Notes: generated from the sequence alone by a model not told the origin. DNA of 64,000 nucleotides from Halocynthiibacter namhaensis (GCF_000812685.1 NZ_JWIF01000051.1:1-64000), one strand, 5' to 3'. Positions 15,789 to 25,235 are shown, counted from the first letter of the stretch. Numbers and translations: made by a program.

Positions 15789-15850
15789 ACGGCCCTGTAA
15801 ACGCGGGGCCTCAAACACGGCAAGGAGCGATGTAAGTGGTTGTTTTTAAA

Positions 15851-15924
15851 TGGAGGCGAGTACCGGAATCGAACCGGTGTACACGGATTTGCAATCCGCT
15901 GCGTCACCACTCCGCCAACTCGCC
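15851..15924 (-). tRNA. tRNA-Cys (GCA), probable ICE attachment site
   Basis: The minus strand folds as a complete cloverleaf: acceptor GGCGAGT/ACTCGCC, anticodon loop TTGCAAA with GCA, T-arm with GGTTCGATTCC, discriminator T and an encoded CCA (15851-15853). The 3' half faces the integrase, and integrases of this kind commonly recombine within tRNA 3' ends. A second copy of the 3' part should mark the far end of the element outside the window. Confidence 0.95.
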
Positions 15925-16033
15925 TCTTGCTTTGTGGTGTTGCGCTTTTAGGACGTGGCCGACAGATGTGCAAGGGCTGTTTGAGGAGAAATTGGTTTTG
16001 ACGTTGCCTATCTATTGGCCGGACAGGACCAAG

Positions 16034-17077
16034 TTAAATTTCGTTCCAATCCAAGAGGACTTTGCCGGACAGGCCTGACTTCATCGTTGCAAAGCCTTGG
16101 GTGTAATCGTGTGCCGCAAACTGGTGTGTGAGAATATTTGATACGTCCAATCCATTTTGAAGCATAGCGATCATTTTGTACCAAGTTTCAAATATTTCGC
16201 GGCCATAGATGCCTTTCAAGGTGATCGCTTTGAAGACGATGCGGCTCCAATCGACGGGGCTTTTTCCTGGGGGGATGCCAAGCAGCGCAATTCGCCCGCC
16301 CATCACCATCGCTTCGACCATCTGGTCTAGTGCGACTTGGTTTCCAGACATTTCCAAGCCGACATCAAAACCCTGCATGATCCCCAATTGGGCTTTGACA
16401 TCGTTCAAATCATCACGGGTCACATTGACGGGGATGACGTCGGCAACACGTGTGGCCAGTTCAAGGCGATCTTGGTTAATGTCCGTGATCACAACATGTC
16501 GTGCTCCGGCGTGGCGGGCTACGGCGGCGGCCATGATACCGATGGGGCCGGCACCTGTGATCAGCACATCCTCGCCGATTAGATCGAAGGACAGAGCTGT
16601 GTGTACCGCGTTTCCGAGGGGGTCCAGAATGGCCCCGATGTCGTCGCTTATGTCATCGGGGAGGGGCACGACATTGAACGCGGGCAAGCGCAAATATTGG
16701 GCGAATGCCCCTTGTTCATTGACGCCGATGCCACGTGTTTCGGGATCCAAATGGAATTTTCCCGCCCGGCTTTGACGGGATTGTTTACCAATGAGGTGCC
16801 CTTCGCCGCTGCAACGCTGTCCCAGTGATAGCCCTTCCACGTTACGGCCCATTTCAACGATTTCACCGGAAAATTCATGCCCGGTGATCAAGGGGACGGG
16901 AACGGTTTTTTGCGCCCAGGCATCCCAGTTCCAGATATGAATATCAGTGCCGCAAATTCCAGTTTTGTTGATACGGATGAGGACATCGTCAGGGCCAATC
17001 TCGGGGACAGGGGCCGTTTTCAACCACAGCCCTTCACGAGGTTCTGATTTGACCAATGCTTTCATTTCATTGATCAT
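16034..17077 (-). CDS. tdh: L-threonine 3-dehydrogenase
   Basis: 347 residues, a zinc-dependent medium-chain dehydrogenase that oxidises L-threonine to 2-amino-3-ketobutyrate with NAD+. The Zn-site residues are in [15 protein letters not shown] and [12 protein letters not shown], and the Rossmann motif [13 protein letters not shown] lies in the middle. In this family there is a structural Zn loop as well; here it has one cysteine only, QRCSGEGH, so the structural zinc may be absent. The ATG overlaps the kbl stop (ATGA), so the pair kbl-tdh is coupled. It is the second step's partner in threonine-to-glycine conversion. Confidence 0.93.
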   Translation of the reverse strand: MINEMKALVKSEPREGLWLKTAPVPEIGPDDVLIRINKTGICGTDIHIWNWDAWAQKTVPVPLITGHEFSGEIVEMGRNVEGLSLGQRCSGEGHLIGKQSRQSRAGKFHLDPETRGIGVNEQGAFAQYLRLPAFNVVPLPDDISDDIGAILDPLGNAVHTALSFDLIGEDVLITGAGPIGIMAAAVARHAGARHVVITDINQDRLELATRVADVIPVNVTRDDLNDVKAQLGIMQGFDVGLEMSGNQVALDQMVEAMVMGGRIALLGIPPGKSPVDWSRIVFKAITLKGIYGREIFETWYKMIAMLQNGLDVSNILTHQFAAHDYTQGFATMKSGLSGKVLLDWNEI

Positions 17078-18261
17078 TTGATGATGCCCAATTCTTTTCC
17101 AGCGGTTTCAAATGCGGTCAATGCGGCGTTGAGGTCGTCCCGCGTGAGAGTGGCGTTCATCTGGGTGCGAATGCGGGCTTGCCCATGTGGAACCACCGGA
17201 AAGAAGAAGCCACTGACATAGACACCCAGATCAAACAGGCGCGCTGCCATGTCTTGCGCAAGCTTGGCTTCCCCCAGCATTACAGGAATGATCGGGTGTT
17301 CGCCTGGCAGCAGATCAAATCCTAAACGGGTCAGGCCCGCTCTCCAATAAGCGGCATTGTCGAACAATGCTTTGCGTAGGTCCTGTCCCGCCTCGGCCAG
17401 TTGAATGGCCTCAATGCCGGCGGCAACAATTGCGGGGGGCAATGAGTTGGAGAACAGATAGGGGCGGGCGCGCTGGCGGAGCATGTCGATGACGGGTTGT
17501 GGCCCCGCAATATATCCGCCAATTGCACCGCCAAGCGCCTTGCCCAATGTGCCTGTCATAATATCAACGCTTACGCCAAAATGTGCGGGGGTGCCTTGGC
17601 CTTTTGGGCCCATGAACCCCGTGGCGTGACAATCATCGACCATGACCAATGCGTTATATTTCTCGGCCAAAGCGGTGATTTCAGGCAGTTTTGCAAGATA
17701 GCCATCCATGCTAAATACACCGTCTGTCGCGATCATGATGAACCGTGCGCCTTCGGCCTTGGCGGCTTGAAGTTTGGCTTCGAGGTCCGCCATGTCTGAG
17801 TTCGCATATCTGTATCGTTTGGCTTTGCACAAGCGAATGCCATCGATGATGGATGCGTGGTTAAGCGCGTCTGAAATGATTGCATCTTCTGGGCCAAGCA
17901 GTGGCTCGAACAGGCCTCCATTGGCATCAAAACAGGCGGCGAATAGGATGGAATCGTCCTTGCCTAGGAAGCGTGCCAAACGTGTTTCAAGGTCGCGATG
18001 AAGGTCTTGCGTGCCACAGATGAACCGCACAGATGCCATGCCGTACCCATTTTGATCCATCGCTTTTTGAGCGGCAGAGATCAAATCAGGAAGGTCGGCC
18101 AGCCCAAGGTAGTTGTTGGCACAAAGGTTGATAACGTCTTTGCCGTTCGCGGTGATATTCCCGCCTTGAGGGGATGAGATTAAGCGTTCGGTTTTGGTCA
18201 GTTGCTGAGCATCTATTTGTGCAAGGGCATCGGTCAAATGCGTTAGAAATGCGTGCGTCAT
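17074..18261 (-). CDS. kbl: 2-amino-3-ketobutyrate CoA ligase (glycine C-acetyltransferase)
   Basis: 395 residues from ATG 18261, which has GGAGG seven bases upstream; an in-frame ATG at 18273 is less likely. It is a fold-type I PLP enzyme: the nucleotide-site Asp in MVDDCHATG and the Schiff-base Lys in [13 protein letters not shown] are visible. It cleaves 2-amino-3-ketobutyrate with CoA to glycine and acetyl-CoA. First gene of the kbl-tdh operon, with palindromic operators upstream. Confidence 0.95.
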   Translation of the reverse strand: MTHAFLTHLTDALAQIDAQQLTKTERLISSPQGGNITANGKDVINLCANNYLGLADLPDLISAAQKAMDQNGYGMASVRFICGTQDLHRDLETRLARFLGKDDSILFAACFDANGGLFEPLLGPEDAIISDALNHASIIDGIRLCKAKRYRYANSDMADLEAKLQAAKAEGARFIMIATDGVFSMDGYLAKLPEITALAEKYNALVMVDDCHATGFMGPKGQGTPAHFGVSVDIMTGTLGKALGGAIGGYIAGPQPVIDMLRQRARPYLFSNSLPPAIVAAGIEAIQLAEAGQDLRKALFDNAAYWRAGLTRLGFDLLPGEHPIIPVMLGEAKLAQDMAARLFDLGVYVSGFFFPVVPHGQARIRTQMNATLTRDDLNAALTAFETAGKELGIIK

Positions 18262-18292
18262 TGGATCCTCCATTTTCAAAATGATGGCATGA

Positions 18293-18342
18293 CGGATTTA
18301 TTTCCGCAATAGTGGATTTACTTTAAAGTGGATTTATATCCG
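18293..18342. promoter_or_regulatory. Repeated operator sites upstream of kbl
   Basis: CGGATTTATTTCCG (18293-18306) and TGGATTTATATCCG (18329-18342) are near-palindromic copies of the same 14-bp box. A third half-site, TGGATTTA, is at 18313-18320. They lie between kbl and the regulator at 18359. A related ACGGATTATA occurs at about 18920-18930 next to that regulator's start. The likely binder is the XRE-cupin protein. Confidence 0.6.
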
Positions 18343-18358
18343 TTATTTAGGATTACCT

Positions 18359-18916
18359 CTATGCATTGTGCACCACAAGAAAGGCGCGGGCAGGGCCATT
18401 GGCGCAGATTTTATGCGGAACATCGGCGGCATATCTGGCGGTGTCACCTTCTTGCAGCTGATCGGTGGCTTCGCCGCTGGTGATGCTTAGGCTGCCAGCA
18501 ATCACTGTCAGATGTTCGCGTGCACCCTGTGCATGTGGGGCACTGTCAAGCGTTCCGCCTTGGATGAATTGCAGCTCATAGACCTCATGGCGGCCTGCTT
18601 CTTCGGGGGGGGACAGAATGCGGATCGTACAGCCATTGCCGTGATTGTCGATCGCCGGAACTTCGGCATTTCTGAGAACCTCAATGCGGCTTTCTTGACT
18701 GTCCTCAAGAAGCCCCGCGAAATCAACTTGCAGGGCCTTGGTTAGATTCCAAAGTGTTGAAATTGTTGGGGAAGATTCCGCACGTTCGATTTGACTGACC
18801 ATGCTGCGTGACACGCCTGACAGTTTCGCAACCGCGTCAAGGGACAGGCCTTTTGCGTTGCGTGCTTCTTTTAGACGGGCGGGTAGGCGGGACAATATTG
18901 CGTTGGGTGTTTCCAT
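18359..18916 (-). CDS. XRE-cupin transcriptional regulator
   Basis: 185 residues. The N-terminal HTH (about 10-68: RLKEARNAKGLSLDAVAKLSGVSRSMVSQIERAES) is followed by a cupin domain (about 105-185: HEVYELQFIQGG, HLTVIAGSLSI, YAADVPHKICANG) that probably senses a small ligand. It lies upstream of kbl-tdh on the same strand with operator-like repeats between, so it probably controls threonine breakdown; the effector could be threonine or an intermediate (inference). Confidence 0.88.
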   Translation of the reverse strand: METPNAILSRLPARLKEARNAKGLSLDAVAKLSGVSRSMVSQIERAESSPTISTLWNLTKALQVDFAGLLEDSQESRIEVLRNAEVPAIDNHGNGCTIRILSPPEEAGRHEVYELQFIQGGTLDSAPHAQGAREHLTVIAGSLSITSGEATDQLQEGDTARYAADVPHKICANGPARAFLVVHNA

Positions 18917-18991
18917 AATAACGGATTATAGACCATGGAAACGGGCCCTATCAAGGCGGAAATATTCAGATATCCTGCCATGACAGCTGAT

Positions 18992-20176
18992 TTATTTGAT
19001 CCCCAAACCGGCTTTCATCAAGGTTTTACGAATGGGCCCAATTGCATAGAAAGTGTTCAGAAGGCCACTGCGCATATCGCGCAAGCCTTGCGCCCCGGCC
19101 ATGCTGGCCCGGTTCAACATATCAATGCCGGTGGCCCGAAGGCGCACTTCTGGATGGCGGGCTTTCTCATAGGCGTCGAGCATTTCGCGGCTGCCCAATG
19201 GGTGCTTTTCAGCCATTTCTAACAAAACACGTAGGTCACCCAAGCTCATGTTCAGGCCTTGGGCCCCGATTGGGGGCACCACATGGGCCGCTTCCGCAAT
19301 CAAGGCCGTGCGTTCATAGCTCATGTGTTCTGCAACCTGGGTGATGATCGGCCAAATCGCGCGGGGGCCTTCAATTGTCAATTCACCGTTGATCCGCGCT
19401 GAACGTTCGGTTGCCGCCGCGGCGAATTCATCATCGGGCAAACGCATGCGCTCTGCACAGGCGGGGCCATGGTCCATCCACACGATCGCAGACATAAATT
19501 TCCCATCTCGGTCTGGAAGAGGAACCAAGGTGAAAGGCCCCCCCGAGCGATGAACCTCGGTTGAGATGTTGTTATGTGGCGCCGCATGGCTGACGCAAAA
19601 TACAATGGCTTTCTGCCCGTAACGAGTTGTTTTAACAGAGATTCCCACGGCGTTTCGGGTGGGGGAATTTCGCCCGTCCGCGCCAATCTGCAGTTTCGCG
19701 GAAACTTTCGTGCCATCGGACAGCGCCACGAGGGCTTCGCTTTCACGGGTGGTGATACGTTGGGTGGATGTGCCTGCGCGAAAATCGACATTGGGCAAAG
19801 ATTTGATCCGGGCCAAGGCCACATCACGGATCGCCATATTGGTGAAATTCCAGCCAAATGGGGCGTCTGACAGATCTGCGGCGTCAAAATCTTTGATCAC
19901 GCGCGGTTCTGGATTTTCACCACCTGCATCGACGATCCGCATGACCTGAAGGGGCGCTGCGATTGGGCCAAGCCTGTCCCATAAACCAGCTGCCTCAAGC
20001 ACCAATTTTGAGGGCTGCAAAAATGCAGTGGTGCGCAGATCAGGCTTTGCGGCTGCATTATCAGGCATTGGATCAACGCAAATTACGTTATAGCCCTTGC
20101 TGCCAAATGCGGCGGCGGCACACATTCCGGCGATCCCGCCACCAGAAATAAGAATATCAGTCTGAATCCGTTCCAT
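18992..20176 (-). CDS. UbiH/UbiF-type FAD hydroxylase (ubiquinone biosynthesis)
   Basis: 394 residues. The FAD-binding start is ILISGGGIAGMCAAAAFG, the second FAD site is GADGRNSPTR, and the third is AHVVPPIGAQGLNMSLGD. These are the three signatures of UbiH/UbiF/VisC monooxygenases that hydroxylate the polyprenyl ring of ubiquinone precursors. The usual GDAAH reads AEAAH. Which ring position is oxidised cannot be told from sequence. It is transcribed leftward as a single gene; the next gene upstream is the nucleotidase. Confidence 0.85.
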   Translation of the reverse strand: MERIQTDILISGGGIAGMCAAAAFGSKGYNVICVDPMPDNAAAKPDLRTTAFLQPSKLVLEAAGLWDRLGPIAAPLQVMRIVDAGGENPEPRVIKDFDAADLSDAPFGWNFTNMAIRDVALARIKSLPNVDFRAGTSTQRITTRESEALVALSDGTKVSAKLQIGADGRNSPTRNAVGISVKTTRYGQKAIVFCVSHAAPHNNISTEVHRSGGPFTLVPLPDRDGKFMSAIVWMDHGPACAERMRLPDDEFAAAATERSARINGELTIEGPRAIWPIITQVAEHMSYERTALIAEAAHVVPPIGAQGLNMSLGDLRVLLEMAEKHPLGSREMLDAYEKARHPEVRLRATGIDMLNRASMAGAQGLRDMRSGLLNTFYAIGPIRKTLMKAGLGIK

Positions 20177-20214
20177 GGGATGACCCTATGCCTGCAATGC
20201 GGGGCGTGAAAGGC

Positions 20215-20877
20215 CTAAGCCGTCAGCTGCGACAGAAAAGCAGTCAAATCTGTGGTGTGGTGATGAATGTGATCGCCGGTTTCACGCTGAGGGGCGACAT
20301 GAACGCAACGCATCCCAAGATCATGCGGGGCAGCAAGGTTGCGGGCATCGTCTTCAAACATCGCAGCCTTCGCTCCATCGATGCCCGCCTTAGCAAATAC
20401 CATATCAAAGGCTTGGCGTTCCGGTTTGGGGTTGAAATCCGCATGTTCAACGCCATAAACCGCATCAAAACAGCCTTCCAATCCCCGTGCGGCCAGCACA
20501 TTGCGCGCATAGGGTTCCGACCCGTTGGTGTACACAATGCGTTTCCCAGGTAGGGTGTTTATATGACGGATAAGATCATGGTCGACCTGAAGGTGGTCAA
20601 AGGAAATGTCATGCACTGCGTGCAAATACGGATCTGGATCGATGTTATGTTCGCGCATCAAACCAGCCAGCGTGGTCCCATATTTGGCCCAATAATGTTG
20701 CCGCAGATGGTCGGCCTCGGCCTTGCCAACCTTGAGCGCATCCATGACCCATGCGGTCATGCGGACCTCAATCTGGTCGAACAGGGCCATTTCAGGTGGA
20801 TAAAGCGTATTGTCCAAGTCAAAAACCCACTGGGTTACATGGTGAAAATCGTCACGCGGGCATGTATTCTGGGGCAT
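20215..20877 (-). CDS. HAD-family pyrimidine 5'-nucleotidase-like protein
   Basis: 220 residues from ATG 20877. HAD motif I is FDLDNTLYPP (nucleophile Asp), motif II is VYTNGS (Thr/Asn) and motif III-IV includes AMFEDDARNLAAPHDLG. The cap is helical. This matches the SDT1-like pyrimidine 5'-nucleotidase group, which dephosphorylates UMP/CMP in yeast. Substrate here is unproven. A longer frame to 21015 overlaps the divergent GntR gene and was rejected. Confidence 0.85.
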   Translation of the reverse strand: MPQNTCPRDDFHHVTQWVFDLDNTLYPPEMALFDQIEVRMTAWVMDALKVGKAEADHLRQHYWAKYGTTLAGLMREHNIDPDPYLHAVHDISFDHLQVDHDLIRHINTLPGKRIVYTNGSEPYARNVLAARGLEGCFDAVYGVEHADFNPKPERQAFDMVFAKAGIDGAKAAMFEDDARNLAAPHDLGMRCVHVAPQRETGDHIHHHTTDLTAFLSQLTA

Positions 20878-21026
20878 AGTTTTTCCATCCTGATCTGTGA
20901 TGTGTTTACTGTGTTTCGCGGGGCAACGGCAATCATCAATCTCGTTCTTAATCTCATGTGCAATGGTCGCTTGTCCCTTGGGGATAGCAACGTTAGTGTC
21001 GCGTGAATATTGCAACGAGAGATGCC

Positions 21027-21677
21027 ATGACCGACGCGCTCAGCCCGAACCGTGATGCTTACGCCCAATTGCTGGAGGCGATCAATCACGGCATTTATCG
21101 CCCTGGTGATCGTTTGGTTGAAAGCGAGTTGGCGAAACGTTTTGATATGTCGAGAACCCCAATTCGTGAAGCATTACAACGGCTTGAAACGCAGTCTTTG
21201 TTGACCCGAGATGGGCGCAGTTTGATTGTTGCGTCTTTGGATCACAATCAACTGGCGGAACTTTATGTTGTGCGGGCTGAATTGGAAGGGCTTGCGGCGG
21301 GGCTTGCCGCGCGACAAGCCGCGGATGAGGAAATCCGTGTTTTACGTGAAATGTTGGAAGAAGATCGCACACGTTTGGGCGACCCGGATGCGCTGTCGCG
21401 GGCGAACCGTCGGTTTCACCACCAAATTCACAAAGCGTCCCGCAATCGGTATCTGGTGCAGCAGTTGGATCTTGTCCACCGGTCTATGGCGCTGTTAACC
21501 ACCACATCATTGGCTGTTGAAGGGCGCGATCACGCCGCATTGGATGAGCATGACGCCGTGGTACGCGCCATTGAAGCGCGCGACCCGGAAACAGCGGCAC
21601 ATGCGTTGAAAACGCATATCTCCAAGGCTTTTGAAACGAGATTGCGTTTGAACGCCGAGGAAGACAACTCAAACTGA
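21027..21677 (+). CDS. GntR-family (FCD) transcriptional regulator
   Basis: 216 residues from ATG 21027, preceded by GAGAG. The winged helix (about 10-75: ITHGIYRPGDRLVE-like with GDRLVESELAKRFDMSRTPIREALQRLE) is followed by an FCD ligand domain (about 85-210) with conserved Asp/His in DHDAL... positions such as ANRRFHHQIH and LDEHDAVVRAIEARDPETAAHALKTHI. FCD regulators often bind metal plus an organic acid. It is divergent from the nucleotidase; the target is unknown. Confidence 0.9.
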   Translation: MTDALSPNRDAYAQLLEAINHGIYRPGDRLVESELAKRFDMSRTPIREALQRLETQSLLTRDGRSLIVASLDHNQLAELYVVRAELEGLAAGLAARQAADEEIRVLREMLEEDRTRLGDPDALSRANRRFHHQIHKASRNRYLVQQLDLVHRSMALLTTTSLAVEGRDHAALDEHDAVVRAIEARDPETAAHALKTHISKAFETRLRLNAEEDNSN

Positions 21678-23672
21678 TCACTTTGATTTTGTTTGGGTTT
21701 CCGAAGGCGGGAAATGCCCGTGGCTGGTTTTGTCCCAGTAGAATGGCGAAACCGCGAGTTCCCACAAGCCCTTGTAGGATGCTAGTGCCCCCAGCGGAAA
21801 ATACAAGGGCAGGGTTGGAACCCACCAGCGCAAATGCCTATGTTCCTTGGCAGATACTGAAAAGACTGCGACGCCCATTGTCAAAATTTCGGTGATCAGG
21901 AACAAGGCCGCGATGCCAAAGAAGATACTGTCGGGTAGGATTGCATTCAACGGGTGTCCCACACCTAGGGGCACCAACCAGAATGACCAAAGCAGAGGCG
22001 CAAGCGCGAATTGGCTGAGCGTGCAAAAGAACATGATCTGAAAGCCCAAGAATTTTTTTGGGCCCAGCTGACGCCAAAGCAATACCGGATCGCGCATATG
22101 TACGGCCCAAGTGGCTGCAAACCCCTTTAGCCAACGCGACCGTTGTTTGATCCAAGGCAGCACGCGGCAGTTTGCTTCTTCGCGTGTGACGGTTTCTACA
22201 ATTTCAGCGCGATACCCGTGACGGGCCAGACGTATGCCAAGGTCGGCATCTTCAGTTACATTATGCGCATCCCAACGCCCTAACTTTTCAAGCGCCTCAC
22301 GACGGAAAAACAAAGTCGTTCCGCCCAATGGAATTGCAAAACCAAGGCGCATGATCCCCGGCAGAACCACGCGAAACCAGGTGGCATATTCAATGGTGAA
22401 ACACCGCGAAAGCCAGTTTGTGCGCGCATTATAATAGTCCAATACACCTTGCAAACACACGACTTCTGGCGCGCGATCATCGAAGCGGCGTACAATTTTG
22501 TGAATTTGGTCTGGGTCAGGCTTATCTTCCGCATCATAGACGCCAACGATGGATCCAGTGGAAAAATCCATGGCGAAGTTTAAGGCGCGTGGTTTTGTCC
22601 GCAATTCGCCAGCGGGGACAACAACCGGACGGATCCAATGGGGAAGGGTGGCCTTGGCGATGGCATCTCGTGTCGTGATGTCGTCGGCTTCTGCAATCAA
22701 GCAGATTTCTAGGAGCTCTCGTGGATATTGAAGGCGCGACAGGCGTTGAATTAACTTTTCTGCAACCTGCGCCTCGCGAAACAGCGGGACCAATATCGAG
22801 ACGCGGGGCAAACGAATGGGGCTGTTTTTGCGTCTGATCAGCGGATCCTGTGCTGCTTGGGCGGTGTGGTGTCTGTACTGTGCCCATGCGGCCGCAACTT
22901 TCAGCCCGGTGAAGCAGGCCAAAGTGATGATGGCCCAAAACAGCAGTGCTGCGAAAACGAAACTTGGGAAGGCGTAGCCAACCAGCGCGAAGCATATCGT
23001 CAACACTGCGGTGCGCCATCCAAACAATCCCCCCTCCCAACGGCGGCAACTTTCCGCGTCGGGCACACATGTTTCTGCGGCTATCATCAATGCGTTTTGG
23101 TTCATGGCCAGCAGGGCATCCATCATGATGGAACGTGAAGACAATGCCATCGTCACAGTGCCGAATTTTGCCGGAAGATCCTGCTTAATTTGTTGAAACT
23201 GTTCGGGGTTGCAGGTCAAAACGACCGTATTTTCACCAAGTTTTCGCCATGGAAGGATGTCATGTTTCAGGCAAAAATCGGCTCCAAGTTCTGACACAAG
23301 TCGTGGATCTGGTGGCAAGGTGGTCGGGTCAATATGGCGGCAGGCCCATCGCGTTTCTTCCGCTACAATTAGGTTCTGTGGCGTAATCCACTTCTGGGCC
23401 AAAAGGATCTCGCCAAGGCTGCAATCTTGCCGCGCGTGCATCGTGATCGCATCAAGTAAGTGTTTCGGATCAACAGTTTCTTGATCGCGCAATATCTGTT
23501 CCAACGGCGTCCGTTGCGCGTGCTTCTTGTGGTCGTGGACCTCAGGCGTGTGGTCTACCCGTTTCTCAACGACAGGCAACGAAATGACGCCGTCTGATCG
23601 GTGCAAATCGACGTTCTGAGTTGGATGTTTTGCTTCGCCTCTTTGGGCGAACTTCGGTAATGGTGAATTCAT
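21678..23672 (-). CDS. MshEN-glycosyltransferase 2 fusion, membrane protein
   Basis: 664 residues in three parts. Residues about 60-195 match the GspE N-terminal (MshEN) domain (LGEILLAQKWITPQNL), which binds c-di-GMP in MshE. Two membrane segments follow (about 220-256). Then comes a processive-type GT2 domain with YDAEDKPDPDQ, TEDADLGIRL and QRSRW, that is the D, D, D, QxxRW set of cellulose-synthase-like enzymes, and three C-terminal membrane segments. It would polymerise and export a polysaccharide in response to c-di-GMP. A CtrA box lies 39 bp upstream. Its stop abuts the convergent GntR gene. Confidence 0.88.
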   Translation of the reverse strand: MNSPLPKFAQRGEAKHPTQNVDLHRSDGVISLPVVEKRVDHTPEVHDHKKHAQRTPLEQILRDQETVDPKHLLDAITMHARQDCSLGEILLAQKWITPQNLIVAEETRWACRHIDPTTLPPDPRLVSELGADFCLKHDILPWRKLGENTVVLTCNPEQFQQIKQDLPAKFGTVTMALSSRSIMMDALLAMNQNALMIAAETCVPDAESCRRWEGGLFGWRTAVLTICFALVGYAFPSFVFAALLFWAIITLACFTGLKVAAAWAQYRHHTAQAAQDPLIRRKNSPIRLPRVSILVPLFREAQVAEKLIQRLSRLQYPRELLEICLIAEADDITTRDAIAKATLPHWIRPVVVPAGELRTKPRALNFAMDFSTGSIVGVYDAEDKPDPDQIHKIVRRFDDRAPEVVCLQGVLDYYNARTNWLSRCFTIEYATWFRVVLPGIMRLGFAIPLGGTTLFFRREALEKLGRWDAHNVTEDADLGIRLARHGYRAEIVETVTREEANCRVLPWIKQRSRWLKGFAATWAVHMRDPVLLWRQLGPKKFLGFQIMFFCTLSQFALAPLLWSFWLVPLGVGHPLNAILPDSIFFGIAALFLITEILTMGVAVFSVSAKEHRHLRWWVPTLPLYFPLGALASYKGLWELAVSPFYWDKTSHGHFPPSETQTKSK

Positions 23673-23710
23673 CTAAATGCGTCCCCTCATCCACAGATGC
23701 AGGATATTGG

Positions 23711-23726
23711 TTAACAGAATGTTAAC
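23711..23726. promoter_or_regulatory. CtrA-binding site TTAA-N7-TTAAC
   Basis: TTAACAGAATGTTAAC matches the full CtrA consensus without mismatch. It sits about 40-55 bp upstream of the glycosyltransferase start. In Rhodobacterales, CtrA with the CckA-ChpT phosphorelay controls motility, gene transfer agents and c-di-GMP signalling. Binding here is inferred from the motif only. Confidence 0.65.
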
Positions 23727-23763
23727 AGACGCTTTTTATCGGTGTTCAGCCGGATATTCACAG

Positions 23764-23800
23764 AGTTACCCACAGGCCAAAAGGCCGATTGTGGGTAACT
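23764..23800. terminator. Long hairpin downstream of carA
   Basis: AGTTACCCACA and TGTGGGTAACT form a perfect 11-bp stem around GGCCAAAAGGCC, which folds as a second stem-loop. It lies between the carA stop and the glycosyltransferase promoter, so it probably ends carA transcription. On the plus side it is followed by TTTTGGGG; there is no strong U-tract on the minus side. Confidence 0.55.
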
Positions 23801-23817
23801 TTTGGGGTGTCGCAGTT

Positions 23818-25011
23818 TTACGCGCGCGCAGCCATGGCAGCAGCGAAACGATCAAACAGATGCATTGAATCCATCGGACCAGGGCTTGCTTCTGGGTGAT
23901 ATTGCACAGAATAAACCGGGCGATCTGCCATGCGAATTCCGCAGTTGGAGGCGTCAAACAGGGACACATGGGTTTCGATCACACCCTCAGGCAATGTCTG
24001 ACTGTCGACAGCAAAACCGTGGTTCATTGAGGTGATCTCGACCTTACCCGTATCAAGGTCCTTCACCGGATGGTTCGCGCCATGGTGACCGTGGTTCATC
24101 TTGATGGTGTTTGCGCCAAGGGCGAGGGCAAGCATCTGATGTCCCAAGCAAATCCCGAAAACAGGCAAGTCGGTGGTGTCCAAGATCTCGCGGATCATAG
24201 GCACAGCATATTCACCTGTCGCGGCGGGGTCGCCTGGGCCATTTGACAAGAAAACACCGTCAGGATTATGTGCGAGGACCTCAGCAGCAGTTGCGGTCGC
24301 AGGCAATACGGTCACATCACAACCCGCAGACGCAAGGCAGCGCAGGATGTTGCGTTTCGCGCCGTAATCCAATGCAACAACTTTGTGCTTGGGGGCTTCT
24401 TGACGGGTGAAACCTTCGGGCCAAGCCCAACGTTTCTCATCCCAGCTATAACTTTGGGCACAGGTCACTTCTTTCGCCAGATCAAGGCCTTCGAGGCCAG
24501 AGAAAGCTTTGGCTTTCGCCACCAAAGCATCCGTGTCGAAGTTGCCGTTTGGATCATGGGCGAGGGCCGCATGTGGGGCACCTTGCTGGCGAATGGCGCG
24601 GGTCAGGCGACGTGTATCAAGCCCCCCGATGCCAATACGGCCACGGGCCTGCAGCCATTCTGTCAGCTCGGCTTCAGCGCGCCAGTTGGACGATTGTGTT
24701 GGATCCCATTTCACAACCATGCCTGCGGCGACGGGATCGGCGGTTTCGTCATCTTCCGCTGTCACGCCGGTATTGCCGATGTGGGGGAAGGTGAAGGTCA
24801 CGATCTGGCCTGCATAGGAAGGGTCAGTCATGATTTCCTGGTAACCGGTCATGGCGGTGTTGAAGCAAAGCTCTGCAACGCAGTCCCCGGTTGCGCCAAA
24901 TCCGTGGCCATAAAAGAGGGTGCCATCCGCCAGTGCAAGACATGCAGTGGCTTTGACGGTGGTTTTGGTGGCGGCTTTAACGGGTGCGGTAACGGGGGTT
25001 CCGGCGGACAT
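23818..25011 (-). CDS. carA: Carbamoyl-phosphate synthase small subunit
   Basis: 397 residues. The N-terminal CPSase small-chain domain runs to about 190 (GFGATGDCVAELCFNTAMTGYQEIMTDPSYAGQIV), then a class I glutamine amidotransferase domain with the nucleophile Cys in GICLGHQM and the His-Glu pair in YHPEASPGP. It hydrolyses glutamine and passes ammonia to CarB for arginine and pyrimidine synthesis. GGAGAG precedes the ATG. It is a single gene here; carB is not in the window. Confidence 0.97.
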   Translation of the reverse strand: MSAGTPVTAPVKAATKTTVKATACLALADGTLFYGHGFGATGDCVAELCFNTAMTGYQEIMTDPSYAGQIVTFTFPHIGNTGVTAEDDETADPVAAGMVVKWDPTQSSNWRAEAELTEWLQARGRIGIGGLDTRRLTRAIRQQGAPHAALAHDPNGNFDTDALVAKAKAFSGLEGLDLAKEVTCAQSYSWDEKRWAWPEGFTRQEAPKHKVVALDYGAKRNILRCLASAGCDVTVLPATATAAEVLAHNPDGVFLSNGPGDPAATGEYAVPMIREILDTTDLPVFGICLGHQMLALALGANTIKMNHGHHGANHPVKDLDTGKVEITSMNHGFAVDSQTLPEGVIETHVSLFDASNCGIRMADRPVYSVQYHPEASPGPMDSMHLFDRFAAAMAARA

Positions 25012-25235
25012 GTGCGACTCTCCAGCTCAAACTTGCCGGAACCTAGGGGGAGGGCGGTTTGCGGTCAAGGGCTGCTGCGTCGCAGAATGGGAATTAATAT
25101 ATGTTTTTTGCACTGAACTGGGCCCGTGGCGTGATTGATGTAACATGGTTGAAACCTTGCGTGAGTTTCGCTAGGGTCCGGGTTCGCAAATCTGCACGCG
25201 ACCGCGTGCCCCTTAGGGATGAGGACACGAATTAG

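Larger units (their letters stand above)
1..15850. mobile_element. Integrative conjugative element, right-hand part
   Basis: The segment carries a VirB-type secretion operon, small regulators, an excisionase-like gene and a tyrosine recombinase whose stop lies about 60 bp from the 3' end of a tRNA-Cys gene. That order (transfer module, regulators, xis, int, tRNA) is typical of tRNA-borne ICEs. Beyond the tRNA the genes become ordinary metabolic ones (tdh, kbl). The left end, relaxase and coupling protein VirD4 are not in the window, so mobility is inferred. The tRNA-proximal boundary is placed at the CCA end of tRNA-Cys. Confidence 0.75.
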
